NCBI RefSeq assembly: GCF_009829325.1
Contig: NZ_VUOS01000020.1
Coordinates: 166,234-230,233 of the forward strand
Origin: Nocardia sp. CY41
GTDB taxonomy: Bacteria > Actinomycetota > Actinomycetes > Mycobacteriales > Mycobacteriaceae
Length of the DNA: 64,000 nt
Direction: 5' to 3'
Both the position numbers and the translations under genes were made by a program. The first letter of the stretch is position 1. Every line of letters starts with the position of its first letter. Shown one piece after another: positions 25,098-35,400 of this stretch. Below the pieces are notes generated by a model that was given only the letters and a program-made list of their open reading frames with translations, searched no databases and was not told the DNA's origin.

Positions 25098-27003
25098 GTG
25101 ACACGAGCACAGGACGTCGAGACCGGCTCGGTGACGGAATCGACGTCGGTCGCGGTCGCGACGGAGGAAGCGACGGCGGCCGGGGTGCTCGCGGGTCCCG
25201 CGCGTGCCCGGTGGCTTCCCCGATTCCGGGCCGGTGGCGCCGATCTGCTCGCCGGAGTCGGTTACCTGACGCTGGCCGCGGTGGTGCTGTCGGGTCAGTG
25301 GCGCGACACCGACAGCGGATACCTGGTCAAGAGCGGTCAGGACCAGACGATGTGGGAATGGTTCTTCGCCGTCACCGCGCACTCGGTGGAGACCATGCGC
25401 AACCCGCTCGGCACCGACCTGCAGAACTTCCCCGCCGGGGTGAACATGATGGCCAACACGGCCATGTTCGGCGTCGGCGTGCCGCTGACGCCGGTCACCC
25501 TGCTGTTCGGGCCCACCGTCACCTTCGTGCTCGTGCTCACCGCCGGTCTGGGCGGGACGGCGTTCGCCTGGTATCGCCTGTTCGCCCGCGAGCTCGTCCG
25601 GTCCCGGGCCGCGGCGGTACTCGGCGGCCTGTTCTGTGGTTTCGCGCCCGGGATGATCTCGCACGCCAACGCGCATCCGAACTTCGTCGTGCTGCTGTTG
25701 CTTCCCATCATCGCGGGACGACTGATCCGGATGGCGCGGCGAGCGGCCGCGGCGGAACCGGAACGGCCGCGCGGGCGGGTGCGCGACGCCGTCGTGCTCG
25801 GCCTGCTGGTCGCCATGCAGATCGCGCTCGGCGAGGAACCGCTGTTGATCTTCGCTCTCGCGTTCGCGCTGTTCGCGTCGGTCTACTATCTGCACACGCC
25901 GCGCGTCGCACTGCACGTGACGCGTGCGCTCGCCCCCACCCTCGTGCTGGCCGCGGTGATCACGCTGGCGTCGGCCGAGATCCCGTTGTGGTGGCAATTC
26001 TTCGGACCGCAGAGCTACCGGTCGATCGACCACGGCCCGATGGGCAACGACCTGCTAGCGCTGGTGCAGTTCCCGTCCGAATCGCTGGGCGGCGTGTTCG
26101 CTCCCGGGCAGAACGTGGCGATCAACCCGACCGAGCAGAACGCGTACTTCGGCTGGCCGCTGCTGCTCTTGGTGGTGTGCGCGGTGGGACTGCTGTGGCG
26201 TGACCGGGTGGTGCGGGCCGCGGGCGCGGTGATCGCGGTCTTCGGAGTGCTGTCCCTGGGCGCGGTCGCCACGATCGGTAAGCGGCCGACCGGCGTCGAA
26301 CTGCCGTGGCGCTGGGCCGAACACGTTCCGCTGCTGAACACGGTGCTGGAGAGCCGACTCAGCATGGCTGCGATCCCGGCCATCGCGGTCGTGCTCGCTG
26401 CGGCCACCGAACGCGCGGTGACGACCTGGACGCAGTCGGCGGTGGACTGGAAGCCGCTCGCGTGGTTCGGCGCGGTCACGTGTGCCCTGCTGCCGCTGAT
26501 CCCGACCATCCTGCCGGTCGTCGAGCGGACGCCGACACCGGATTTCTTCGCCGACGGCGCCGTCCGCCGCTACGTCGGCGACGGTTCGGTGGTCGTGGTG
26601 CCGCCACCCCGGCCGCCCGACGCGCGGGCGCTGCGCTGGCAGGCCGACGCCGGATTCTCCTTCCCGCTGGCCGGTGGTTACTTCGTGGGGCCGACCGGTG
26701 CGACCAAGAAAGGGATCTACGGCCCCGAGGCCCGGCCGACCGCCACGCTGCTGGTGCAGGCGCAGGACACGGGGGGGGGTTCCGCCGATCGACGCGGGCG
26801 TGCGCGCTCGCGCGCTGGACGACCTGCGATTCTGGCGCGCCGACGTCCTTGTGCTGCCCGCGACGAAGAACGGCGAGGTGCTGCGGGAAACCGTCACGCA
26901 GCTGCTCGGATTCACGCCGACGCGGGTCGAGGACGTCTGGTTGTGGGACGTTCATACGCTGCGCTCGTCGGGGGCAGTCGGGATCACACCGGACGGTAGC
27001 TAG
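25098..27003 (+). CDS. GT-C-like membrane glycosyltransferase, frameshifted at a G9 tract
   Basis: Large membrane protein between aftA and emb, about ten helices then a periplasmic domain; probably a GT-C transferase of the arabinan machinery. As written, the frame from GTG 25098 degenerates after LVQAQDTGGG and stops at 26999. The conserved continuation (VPPIDAGVRARALDDLRFW through LWDVHTLRS) lies in the +1 frame and ends at 27003. The switch point is a run of nine G at 26771-26779; removing one G restores one protein of about 634 aa. So this is a sequencing or assembly error, a true mutation, or a phase-variable switch. No catalytic residue is assigned; an acidic YLVKSGQDQTMWEW loop is near residue 80. 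Confidence 0.8.
26771..26779. repeat. Nine-G homopolymer at the frameshift point
   Basis: Uninterrupted G9 between ACAC and TTCC inside the GT-C gene. It is the longest mononucleotide run I noticed in the window, and the exact site where the reading frame must change. Confidence 0.95.
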
Positions 27004-27014
27004 CATCAACCACC

Positions 27015-30000
27015 GTGCGACCGGACCGATCTTCTCGAGCGTTCACCCGTATCCGCTTGATCGCCCTCCTCTCCGGGCTTCTCGGATTCCTGCTGGCCTT
27101 GCTGACCCCGATCCTGCCGGTGCGGCAGGATCGAGCGAGCCTGGACTGGCCCGAGTCCGGCGCCGCGAGCGTCGCCGCGCCGCTGGTGTCCTACGAGCCG
27201 CTGCGGTTGCGTGCGACGCTGCCCTGCGCGCTGGCGAGCGAGCTCGCAACCGGGGGCACGGTGCTGTCCACCGTTCCGGTCGCGTCTGGCCAGGCGGCGA
27301 GCAAGGGGCTGGTGGTCTCGGTCGCCGACGGCGCGCTCTCGGTGGTGCTGCGGGACATTCCGTTGCTGTCCGCCCCCCTGGCCGAGGTCGGGTCCTGCGC
27401 GACGATCGGCATCGAGTCCGGCGCCGCCGCGACGACCGTGGAACTGACCGGCGTGAACCGCGAGGACGGCACGCCGTTCCGGACCACGATCGGCCGGGAC
27501 ATCCGGCCGCAGCTGGTCGGCGTGTTCACCGACCTGGGCGCCGATCGGCTCGCCGGAGCCCAGGTGCACGCGGACATCGACTCGCGTTTCTCCTCAACGC
27601 CGACGCCGCTGAAGCTGGCCGCCATGATCGCCGCCGCCGTGTTCACGCTGATCGCACTCGTCGCACTGCATCTGCTGGACACCGCCGACGGGCGCACACC
27701 GCGACGTTTCCTGCCCGCGCACTGGTGGCGGGTCACCCCCGCGGACGGCGTCGTGCTCGGCACGTTGGCGCTGTGGCATGTCATCGGGGCGAACACCTCC
27801 GATGACGGTTACATCCTGAACATGGCGCGCGCCTCCGAGCACGCGGGGTACATGGCGAACTACTACCGGTGGTTCGCGGTCCCGGAGGCCCCGTTCGGGT
27901 GGTCCTACGAGGTGCTGGCGTGGATGGCCCGGATCTCCGACGCCAGCCTGTGGATGCGTCTGCCCACACTGCTGGCCGGGATCGTCTGCTGGCTGGTGAT
28001 CAGCCGGGAGGTGTTGCCGCGTCTCGGCGCACGGGTGCGGCGCAACAAGGTGGCGCTGTGGACGGCGGGGCTGGTGTTCCTCGCGTTCTGGCTGCCCTAC
28101 GACAACGGTCTGCGCCCCGAGCCGCTGATCGCGGCGGGCGCGCTGCTCACCTGGTGCTCGATCGAACGCGCCATCGCGACCGGACGGCTGCTGCCCGCAG
28201 CGGCGGCCGTGCTCATCGCCGCCTTCTCGCTCGCGGCGGGACCCACCGGCCTGATCTGCATCGCGGCGCTGATCGCCGGGTCACGACCGGTGCTGCTGAT
28301 CATCATCAAACGCGCGCGCGGGGCGGTCCCGGTCCGAACCGGGCCCGACGCGGACGCGGCCGCCGCCGGTTCCCCGGAAGCCGCGGCCGCGGTGAACGCT
28401 CCCGCGAAGGTGCGCGAGCCGTCCCGGGCGGGCGCGGTATTCCGGTTCGCCGCGCTGCTCGCCCCCGGCCTGGCCGCGGGCACGCTGGTGCTGGTGGTGA
28501 TCTTCGCCGACCAGACCCTCGCGACCGTGCTGGAAGCGACCCGGGTCCGCACGATCGTCGGCCCGAACGTCGCGTGGTTCGACGAGCGCACCCGGTGGGA
28601 CTCGCTGCTCATGCTCTCGCCGGACGGATCGCTCGCGCGGCGGTTCGGCGTCCTGGTGATGTTGCTGTGCCTGCTCGTCTGCGTGCTGCAGGTGCTGCGG
28701 AAAGGCCGGATCCCCGGCACCTCGCGCGGACCGTCGGTGCGCATTCTCGGCATCGTGTTCGCGTCGCTGTTCCTGATGATGTTCACCCCCACCAAGTGGA
28801 CGCACCACTTCGGCGTGTACGCCGGACTGGCCGGATCGCTTGCCGCGCTCGCGGCGGTCGCGGTGGGCACCACCGGAATCCGCTCGCCGCGCAATCGCGC
28901 GCTGTTCGCCGCCGCCGTGCTGTTCCTGCTCGCCGTGACCTTCACCGGCTCCAACGGGTGGTGGTACGTGTCCAGTTACGGTGTCCCGTGGTGGGACAAG
29001 GCGCCGCTGATCGCGGGGAAGGGACTGTCCACGCTGTTCCTCGGACTCAGTGGCGTGGCGCTGCTGGTCGCCATCTGGCAGCACTACCGGGAGCCGTACC
29101 GGCGCGAAAGCGCCGCGGGGCCACGGCGATTCGATCGGTGGGCATCGGCGCCGCTGACCGTGGCGGCGGCGCTGCTGGTGATCTTCGAGGTCGCCTCGCT
29201 CGCCAAGGCCGCGGCCACGCAGTACCCCGCGTACTCCATCACCAAGTCGAACGTGCAATCCGTCGGCGGGGACTCGTGCGCGCTGGCGAACGAGGTGCTG
29301 GTGGAGACCGACACCGCCGATTCACTGCTGCAACCCTTCAGCGGGTCGATCGCGGACGGATCGGCCGAGCAGAACAAGGGATTCACGCCGAACGGGGTGG
29401 CGCGCGACCTGACCGCCGACGCCGAGGAGACGGTCACCGGCGGCGCGAACTCGGTCGACAAGGACTCCGAGAACAAGACCACCAAGACGACCGGCGCGGG
29501 CACCGGAGGCGGCACCACCGAACAGGCGGGCGTCAACGGCAGCACCGTCGCGCTGCCGTTCGGCCTCGACCCGGCGAAGACCCCGGTGCTGGGTAGCTAC
29601 CAGGAGGGCGAGCAGCAGCAGGCCAAGCTCACCACGCAGTGGTACCGGCTCGACCTGACCGACAGCATGCGCCACGACCCCGCCTACCAGGTGCTCGCGA
29701 TCACCGCGGCGGGCCGGATCCGGTCGGTGGACGACGACGGTGTGCTCACCTACGGACAGGAACTGCACCTGGAGTACGGCGTCCGCGGCCCGGACGGCGA
29801 GATACGCACCCTGGGCTCGATCGATCCGCTGGACATCGGCCCCGCACCGTCCTGGCGCAACCTGCGGGTGCCGCTGGACCGGCTGCCCGGCGAAGTGAAC
29901 GCGGTGCGACTGGTCGCGGTGGACAACGACATCACGCCCAAGCAGTGGCTGGCCGTCACTCCACCCCGGCTGCCCAAGCTCGCCACGCTGAATTCCGTGG

Positions 30001-30362
30001 TCGGATCCACGGACCCGGTGCTGCTCGACTGGCATGTCGGCCTGGCTTTCCCGTGCCAGCGGCCGTTCGACCACAAGGACGGCGTCGGCGAGATCCCGCG
30101 CTGGCGCATCCTGCCCGACCGGGTCGGCTCCGACGCCTCCAACGCCTGGCAGGATGACATCGGCGGCGGTCCTCTCGGCTGGACCGGCCTGCTGCTGAAA
30201 TCCCAGACCGTCCCCGCCTACCTCGACCACGACTGGTCGCGCGATTGGGGCTCCCTCGAGCGCTTCACTCCCTATGCCCCCACCGCCGTTCCCGCCACCA
30301 TCCACATCACTCCCCGAACCCGCACGGGCCTCGACACCGACGATCCCATCCGCGTCCGCTGA
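27015..30362 (+). CDS. Emb-family arabinosyltransferase (first copy)
   Basis: 1115-aa GT-C arabinofuranosyltransferase of the EmbA/B/C family that extends arabinan from decaprenyl-phosphoryl-arabinose at the outer membrane face. Domains: helix 1, N-terminal periplasmic carbohydrate-binding domain (~40-200), a multi-helix core, and a large C-terminal periplasmic domain (~750-1115). The catalytic Asp pair is D263-D264 in NTSDDGYILNM; the Met at 270 aligns with the ethambutol-resistance position EmbB M306. The proline motif NGLRPEP is intact. A Thr/Gly-rich linker (TTKTTGAGTGGGTT) is near residue 825. It starts 11 bp after the GT-C gene. Which of embA, B or C it corresponds to is unclear. Confidence 0.93.
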   Translation: MRPDRSSRAFTRIRLIALLSGLLGFLLALLTPILPVRQDRASLDWPESGAASVAAPLVSYEPLRLRATLPCALASELATGGTVLSTVPVASGQAASKGLVVSVADGALSVVLRDIPLLSAPLAEVGSCATIGIESGAAATTVELTGVNREDGTPFRTTIGRDIRPQLVGVFTDLGADRLAGAQVHADIDSRFSSTPTPLKLAAMIAAAVFTLIALVALHLLDTADGRTPRRFLPAHWWRVTPADGVVLGTLALWHVIGANTSDDGYILNMARASEHAGYMANYYRWFAVPEAPFGWSYEVLAWMARISDASLWMRLPTLLAGIVCWLVISREVLPRLGARVRRNKVALWTAGLVFLAFWLPYDNGLRPEPLIAAGALLTWCSIERAIATGRLLPAAAAVLIAAFSLAAGPTGLICIAALIAGSRPVLLIIIKRARGAVPVRTGPDADAAAAGSPEAAAAVNAPAKVREPSRAGAVFRFAALLAPGLAAGTLVLVVIFADQTLATVLEATRVRTIVGPNVAWFDERTRWDSLLMLSPDGSLARRFGVLVMLLCLLVCVLQVLRKGRIPGTSRGPSVRILGIVFASLFLMMFTPTKWTHHFGVYAGLAGSLAALAAVAVGTTGIRSPRNRALFAAAVLFLLAVTFTGSNGWWYVSSYGVPWWDKAPLIAGKGLSTLFLGLSGVALLVAIWQHYREPYRRESAAGPRRFDRWASAPLTVAAALLVIFEVASLAKAAATQYPAYSITKSNVQSVGGDSCALANEVLVETDTADSLLQPFSGSIADGSAEQNKGFTPNGVARDLTADAEETVTGGANSVDKDSENKTTKTTGAGTGGGTTEQAGVNGSTVALPFGLDPAKTPVLGSYQEGEQQQAKLTTQWYRLDLTDSMRHDPAYQVLAITAAGRIRSVDDDGVLTYGQELHLEYGVRGPDGEIRTLGSIDPLDIGPAPSWRNLRVPLDRLPGEVNAVRLVAVDNDITPKQWLAVTPPRLPKLATLNSVVGSTDPVLLDWHVGLAFPCQRPFDHKDGVGEIPRWRILPDRVGSDASNAWQDDIGGGPLGWTGLLLKSQTVPAYLDHDWSRDWGSLERFTPYAPTAVPATIHITPRTRTGLDTDDPIRVR

Positions 30363-30573
30363 CCGCGCCGTGGGGCGCACCCGTGCCGCGCCCCACGCGA
30401 GGATGCGCCGACACCGGAACAACTGTCCGCGACGGCAACGCGTCTCGGCTCAGCTCCTGGTAGGCGAACCGTAGTCGCGGAACCTCGTCAAGTGCCACCA
30501 CCCGATGTCCACGAGCGGCACACGGTGAAGCGGGCCGCTCGCGCTTCTCCGCAGCGGTATGTCCCTCGCGGGG

Positions 30574-31506
30574 CTATGGGGTGAGGACGAGGCGGCCGCG
30601 GAGACCGCCCGCGGCCAGGCGTTTGTGGGCGGCTTCGACGGAGGTGAGGGGCAGGGTTTCGGCTACGCGGAGGGTGAGTTCCCCCGCGTCGACATGGGCG
30701 ACCAGCCGGTCGAGTTGTCGCCGGTCGGCGCGGACGAGGACCGTGTGTACGGTGGTGCCGCGCAACGGGATCGGCGTGTTCGGGATGCTGACCGATACGA
30801 ACCGCCCGCCGCCGCGCACCGCCGCGAGCGTCGCGGGGCCGAGCGCGGCCGCGTCCAAGGCGGCGTCGACTCCGCCGGGGACGAGGCCGCGGACGGCATC
30901 CGGCAGAGACGCCTGCCGCGGAACGAAATCGGTGGCGCCCAATGCGCGGACCGTGTCCTCGTCAGCGGGCGAGGCCGACGCGATCACCCGGATACCGCGC
31001 GCCGCCGCGAGTTCGACGGCGAAGCCGCCGACCGCGCCCGCCGCGCCGGTCACCAGCAGGGTGTCGGTGGACGCGAGGTCCAGCGCGTCGAGGGCCTGCA
31101 CCGCGGTCAGGCCGTTGAGCGGGATGGTGGCCGCTCGCACCGGGGACACCGAAACCGGAGCGGGCGCGACGTTCCCGGATTCGAGGACCACATAGTCGGC
31201 CTGCGCGCCGAACGAGACGTCGAGCCGATCACTGATGCCGATCACCGCCTGCCCCACCGTGAACTCCGTGACGCCCGCGCCGAGCGCGTCCACCGTGCCC
31301 GCGACGTCCCAGCCGACGCCCCACTGGTCGCGCGGCGCGGCGAACGGCGTGCCGCCGACGCCCGCGCGCACCATCAGGTCGACCGGATTCACCGTCGCCG
31401 CCGCGACCGCGATGCGAATCGCGCCCGGACCTGGTTGCGGCTTCGGCACTTCCACGATCTCCACCACGGCTTCCGGTCCCGGCTGGCGGACAACTACTGC
31501 TCGCAT
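30574..31506 (-). CDS. NADP-dependent quinone oxidoreductase (zinc-free MDR family)
   Basis: 310-aa medium-chain dehydrogenase/reductase. Seen: a GroES-like N-domain (NPVDLMVRAG, WGVGWDVAGTVDALGAGV) and a Rossmann domain with the cofactor motif LLVTGAAGAVGGFAVELA near residue 150. It lacks the Cys/His ligands of zinc alcohol dehydrogenases, so it is a quinone or enone reductase type. It is divergent from an HxlR regulator with a clear inverted repeat in the 97-bp gap, a layout typical of an electrophile- or quinone-responsive detoxification pair. It interrupts the two emb genes. Confidence 0.92.
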   Translation of the reverse strand: MRAVVVRQPGPEAVVEIVEVPKPQPGPGAIRIAVAAATVNPVDLMVRAGVGGTPFAAPRDQWGVGWDVAGTVDALGAGVTEFTVGQAVIGISDRLDVSFGAQADYVVLESGNVAPAPVSVSPVRAATIPLNGLTAVQALDALDLASTDTLLVTGAAGAVGGFAVELAAARGIRVIASASPADEDTVRALGATDFVPRQASLPDAVRGLVPGGVDAALDAAALGPATLAAVRGGGRFVSVSIPNTPIPLRGTTVHTVLVRADRRQLDRLVAHVDAGELTLRVAETLPLTSVEAAHKRLAAGGLRGRLVLTP

Positions 31507-31543
31507 GACATTCCTCCCTTTCGGCTGCGCCCAATCTACGAAG

Positions 31544-31568
31544 AACTACTATCTACTGGGTAGTAGTT
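31544..31568. promoter_or_regulatory. Inverted-repeat operator for the HxlR regulator
   Basis: AACTACTA at 31544-31551 is the perfect complement of TAGTAGTT at 31561-31568, with a 9-bp spacer that itself holds CTAC. It sits between the divergent oxidoreductase and HxlR starts (31506 and 31604), 35 bp before the HxlR start. Confidence 0.75.
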
Positions 31569-31603
31569 ACCCGAAGGTGCGTTAGAGGTGGCGAGGTATC
31601 CAG

Positions 31604-32005
31604 ATGGCGACGAAGACCGCGGCACAACACCGTGAGCTGGCCAAACAGCATTACGACGCGTACATCGCCGAGTGTCCGACCCGGCAACTGCTGGACCGGA
31701 TCAGCGACAAATGGGTGAGCCTGATCTTGGCCGCGCTCGCCGACGGCCCACGGCGCTACGCCGATCTGAACCGGATCATCGCGGGCGTGAGCCCCAAGAT
31801 GCTCACCCAGACACTGCGCGGACTCGAACGCGACGGCTTGCTGGAACGGCGCGTCACAGCGGAAGTGCCGGTCCGAGTCGACTACGAACTCACCCCGCTC
31901 GGTCACAGCCTCCAGCCGGTCATGAGCGCCGTCAAAGCGTGGGCGGAGGCGCGCATGGACGACGTTCTCGCCGCGCGGGCGCACTATGACAGTAACCGGC
32001 AGTAA
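31604..32005 (+). CDS. HxlR-family transcriptional regulator
   Basis: 133-aa winged-helix regulator. The single Cys in AECPTRQLLDRISDKWVSLIL is at the HxlR N-terminal position, followed by the HTH (YADLNRIIAGVSPKMLTQTLRGLERDGLLER) and the wing YELTPLGHSL. Several HxlR proteins sense quinones or aldehydes through this conserved Cys, which fits the divergent quinone oxidoreductase. The start is ATG 31604, preceded by GAGGTGGCGAGG. Confidence 0.92.
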   Translation: MATKTAAQHRELAKQHYDAYIAECPTRQLLDRISDKWVSLILAALADGPRRYADLNRIIAGVSPKMLTQTLRGLERDGLLERRVTAEVPVRVDYELTPLGHSLQPVMSAVKAWAEARMDDVLAARAHYDSNRQ

Positions 32006-32090
32006 ACCGGTTGTCCGGTATGGAAACGTGCTCCCACCTGTGGTTAAACATCGGAAGACGAATCAGGTCGATGGCCTTAATCTGATTGCC

Positions 32091-32249
32091 ATGACAACGG
32101 CATTCGATGAAATGGATCTGCGCGATCTTGTCGGACTGCTCAGCGAAGAGGAACAACGGGAGCTGCGGCCTGCGGTGCTGCGCGTGCTCGGCCGCCTCCC
32201 TTCGCAAGAGGTGCTCCGGCGCGAGCTCGGTCTTCGACTGAAGGTCTGA
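32091..32249 (+). CDS. Small conserved-looking protein, 52 aa
   Basis: Short acidic-helical protein (MTTAFDEMDL start; LVGLLSEEEQRELRPAVLRV middle) of unknown function, similar in style to small helical proteins encoded beside regulators. The start at ATG 32091 is chosen because the 35 codons before it are of poor quality and overlap the hxlR end. A good stem-loop follows within 31 bp, which supports a real transcript end. Confidence 0.5.
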   Translation: MTTAFDEMDLRDLVGLLSEEEQRELRPAVLRVLGRLPSQEVLRRELGLRLKV

Positions 32250-32279
32250 GCGCCCGGTTTCGCACCGGCGAAATACGGC

Positions 32280-32316
32280 AGGGCCGCCGCGCGGGTTTCG
32301 CCTGCGCGGCGGCCCT
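32280..32316 (+). terminator. Stem-loop after the 52-aa gene
   Basis: 13-bp stem (AGGGCCGCCGCGC with its complement) and an 11-nt loop. Confidence 0.75.
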
Positions 32317-32374
32317 CTGTCTGGGTGGCTATCCCCTGGGCGACTCGCGGACGCAGAGAGAGAAAGTGCGACGG

Positions 32375-32415
32375 CCGGGCCGCCGCGCAGGATCAGCGCC
32401 TACGCGGCGGCCCGG
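32375..32415 (-). terminator. Stem-loop downstream of the second emb gene
   Basis: 13-bp perfect stem CCGGGCCGCCGCG with its complement and a 15-nt loop. It is 20 bp past the leftward emb stop at 32435. The arms share the core GGGCCGCCGCGC with the stem-loop 60 bp to the left, so the two hairpins can also cross-pair. Confidence 0.75.
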
Positions 32416-32434
32416 GTTGCGATAGTCGACCTGA

Positions 32435-35400
32435 TCAGAACACCCGCATGCTGCCCGGGGACCAGAAGCCGGAGCGGGTTGCGGTGCCGGTGACCAGCTC
32501 GGCCGGGACGGCGTTGCGGTCGTACTGGTCGTAGCGCTCCAGCGAGCCCCAGTCGCGCGCCCAGTCGTCCTTCAGGTAAGTGGGCACGGTGGTCGACTTC
32601 GCCAGCATCTGCGCGAAGCCGAGCGGACCGCCGAACTCCTCGGCCTGCCAGGTGTTCGTCGAGCTGATGGCCAGCGGACGGTCCGGCAGGATGCGGTAGC
32701 CGGGCACCTCGGCCACGCCGTTGCGGTGGTCGAACGGACGCTGGCACGGGAACTGCAGGCCCACCGCCCAGTCCAGCAGGATCGGCTGCTGGGAGCCGAG
32801 CAGGCTGTTGAGCGTCTGCAGCTTCGGCATCCGCGGCGGGGTGAACGCCAGCCACTGGTCCCCGATCAGGATCGGGTCGTTGGCGACGATGCGCACCGCG
32901 TCGGCGTCGGGCGCGATCTCGTCCAGCGGCACCCGCAGATTGCGCCAGGACGGGAACGGGCCGATGTCGCGCGGCAGGTAGGTGCCGAGCTTCTGCACGC
33001 TGCCGTCGGGCTGCCGCTTGCCGTAGTCGACGGTCAGCGACTGACCGTACTTCATCGCGCCGGTGTCGTCGAAGGAGAGGATGCGACCGGCGGCCGAGAT
33101 CACCACCAGCGGCTTGTCCGCCGAACGGGCCGGCAGCTGATACCAGCTCGAGGTGACGTTCGCCGGCTGCTGCACACCGTTCTGGTAGCTGCCGAGGATC
33201 GGCGTGGTCGCCGGGTCCAGGCCGAACGGAAGGGCGACGGTGGAGCCGTTGACGCCGCGCGCGCCCTGACCGCCGCCGGTGCCCGCGCTCTGCCCCTCCG
33301 CGAACGCCGCGCCGACCGACTGGGTCGAGGTGTTACCGGTGCCCGGTTTCACCTCGACGCTGTCGGCGGACAGGTCGTTGGGCACGCCGTTCGGATCGAA
33401 ACCGACCGGGTCGACGCCGGCCAAGGGGTCGGACGGGTCGGTCGGCGGGTGCGCCGGATCCATGATCGGCTGCAGCTTGCCGCCGTTCGGGTCCGGCTCG
33501 ACCAGCACGTCGTTGGCGAGGCCGCAGGTGCTGCCGCCGAGCGCGTCGACGTTCGACCGGGCCAGCGAGTACGCCGGGTACTGCGAGACCGCGCCCTTCA
33601 CCAGCGAGAGCACCTCGAGCGCGACCATCAGCGCGGCGACCACGGTCAGCGGGATCGCGGCGAACCGGCGGATCCGCCTGCCGCGCGCCGTCTTCGCCGA
33701 CGGTTGCGGCTCGGTGTAGTCCTCCCGCAGCGTGTACCAGCCGACCAGAGCCAGCGCCAACCCGAACAGGACGAGCATGAGCGTGTTCGACTGGTAGCCG
33801 TGCAGCGAGATGCGCTTGTCGAACCACGGCACGCCGAAACTGGACACGTACCAGTAGCCGTTGATGCCCGAGAACGCGACCGCGAGCACGAACAGCAACC
33901 CGGCCAGGAAGATCGCCCGGTTCTTACGGGCCCGCAGGGCGCTCGCCGAGACCGCGACGGCCGTGACCGCAGCCAGCGAACCCGCGATGCCCGCGTACGC
34001 GCCGAAGTGGTGGGTCCACTTCGTCGGGTTGAACATCATGAAGAAGATCGTCCCGAAGACCACGCCCATCAGCCGCCAGGTCGGCCCGCTGGCGATGCCG
34101 GGCACCCGCCTGCGCCGCAACAGCACGAGCATGGTGGTGAACAAGCACAGCAGCATCACCAGGAAGGCGAAGCGGCGCGAGAGCGAGCCGTCGACGGTCT
34201 CCACGAACAGGTAGTAGTAGCGCAGGTAGTCCTCGTACCAGGCCAGGTTCGGCCCGGTCACCTGACGCACCCGGTTGGCCTCCTGGATGCCCGCGAAGGT
34301 CTGGTCGGTGTAAACGGCCGTCAGCACGAGCACGCCCGCCGCGGCGATCGGGGCGAGCAGCGGCAGCGTCGAACCCCACCGCCCGGCGCCGAGCGCGGCG
34401 AACTGCCGGTGTTTGCGCACCACGATGCGCACCATCGGGCGGATACCGGCAAGCAGCGCCGCCACACACATCAGGCCGGTGGGCGCCGCGGCCAGGGTGA
34501 ACGCCGCGACCAGGACGGACACCGCGGCGGGCAGCAGCCGTCCGGTCGCGATGGCTCGCTCGATCGACACCCAGGTCAGCAGCGCCCCGAGGGCGACGAT
34601 CGGCTCGGAACGCAGGCCGTTGTCGAACGGCAGCCAGAACGCCAGGAACACCAGTCCGCCGGTCCACAGCGCCACCTTGCTGGTGCGCACTCCGCGGCCC
34701 AGGCGGGGCACCACCTCACGGCTGATCACCAGCCAGCACAGGATCGCGCAGGCCAGCGCGGGCAACCGGACCCAAGGACTGGCGGTGGAGATCTCCGAGA
34801 AGACCTGGATCACGTAGTAGTACCAGCCGAACGGCGCCTCCGGCACGCCGTACCAGCGGAAGTAGTTGGCCATGTAGCCCGCGTGCGGAGCGACCCGCAC
34901 CATGCTGAGGATGTAGCCGTCGTCGGAGGTGTTCGCGCCCGCGAAGTGCCACAGCAGCAGCGTGCCGACCACCGCGCCGTCGGCCCAGGTCGGCTTCAGC
35001 CAGTTCGCGGGCAGGAACCGGCGGTGCCCGCGCCCGTCACTGCTGTCGAGCCGCGCCAGCGCCGCGAGGGCGATCAGTGTGCACAGCACCGCCGCGACCA
35101 TCGCGATCAGCTTGATCGCGGTCGGGCTGGAGGAGAAGCGGGTGTCCACCGTCATGTCGAACGACAACCCCGCGGGCGCCGCGCCCTTGAGGTCGGAGAA
35201 CACGCCGACCACCTGGGGCCGCAGGTCACCGCTGAGTTGCCCCTCGACCGGCACGGTGGCCGACTCGGTCACCCCGGGCGCCGCGCCCTCGACCGGCCGC
35301 TCCACCTGCCTGGTGAGCCCGTTGAACACCGCGTAGGTGCGTTCGCTGTCGGAGCTGATACTCAGCGACGTGCACTCGCCCATCCGGCTGCGGTCGGCCG

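Noticed and set aside
26674..27003. Separate 109-codon gene after the GT-C gene
   Set aside because: Its first half overlaps good coding sequence in the other frame and only the part after the G-tract is sensible, so it is the displaced C-terminus of the same protein.
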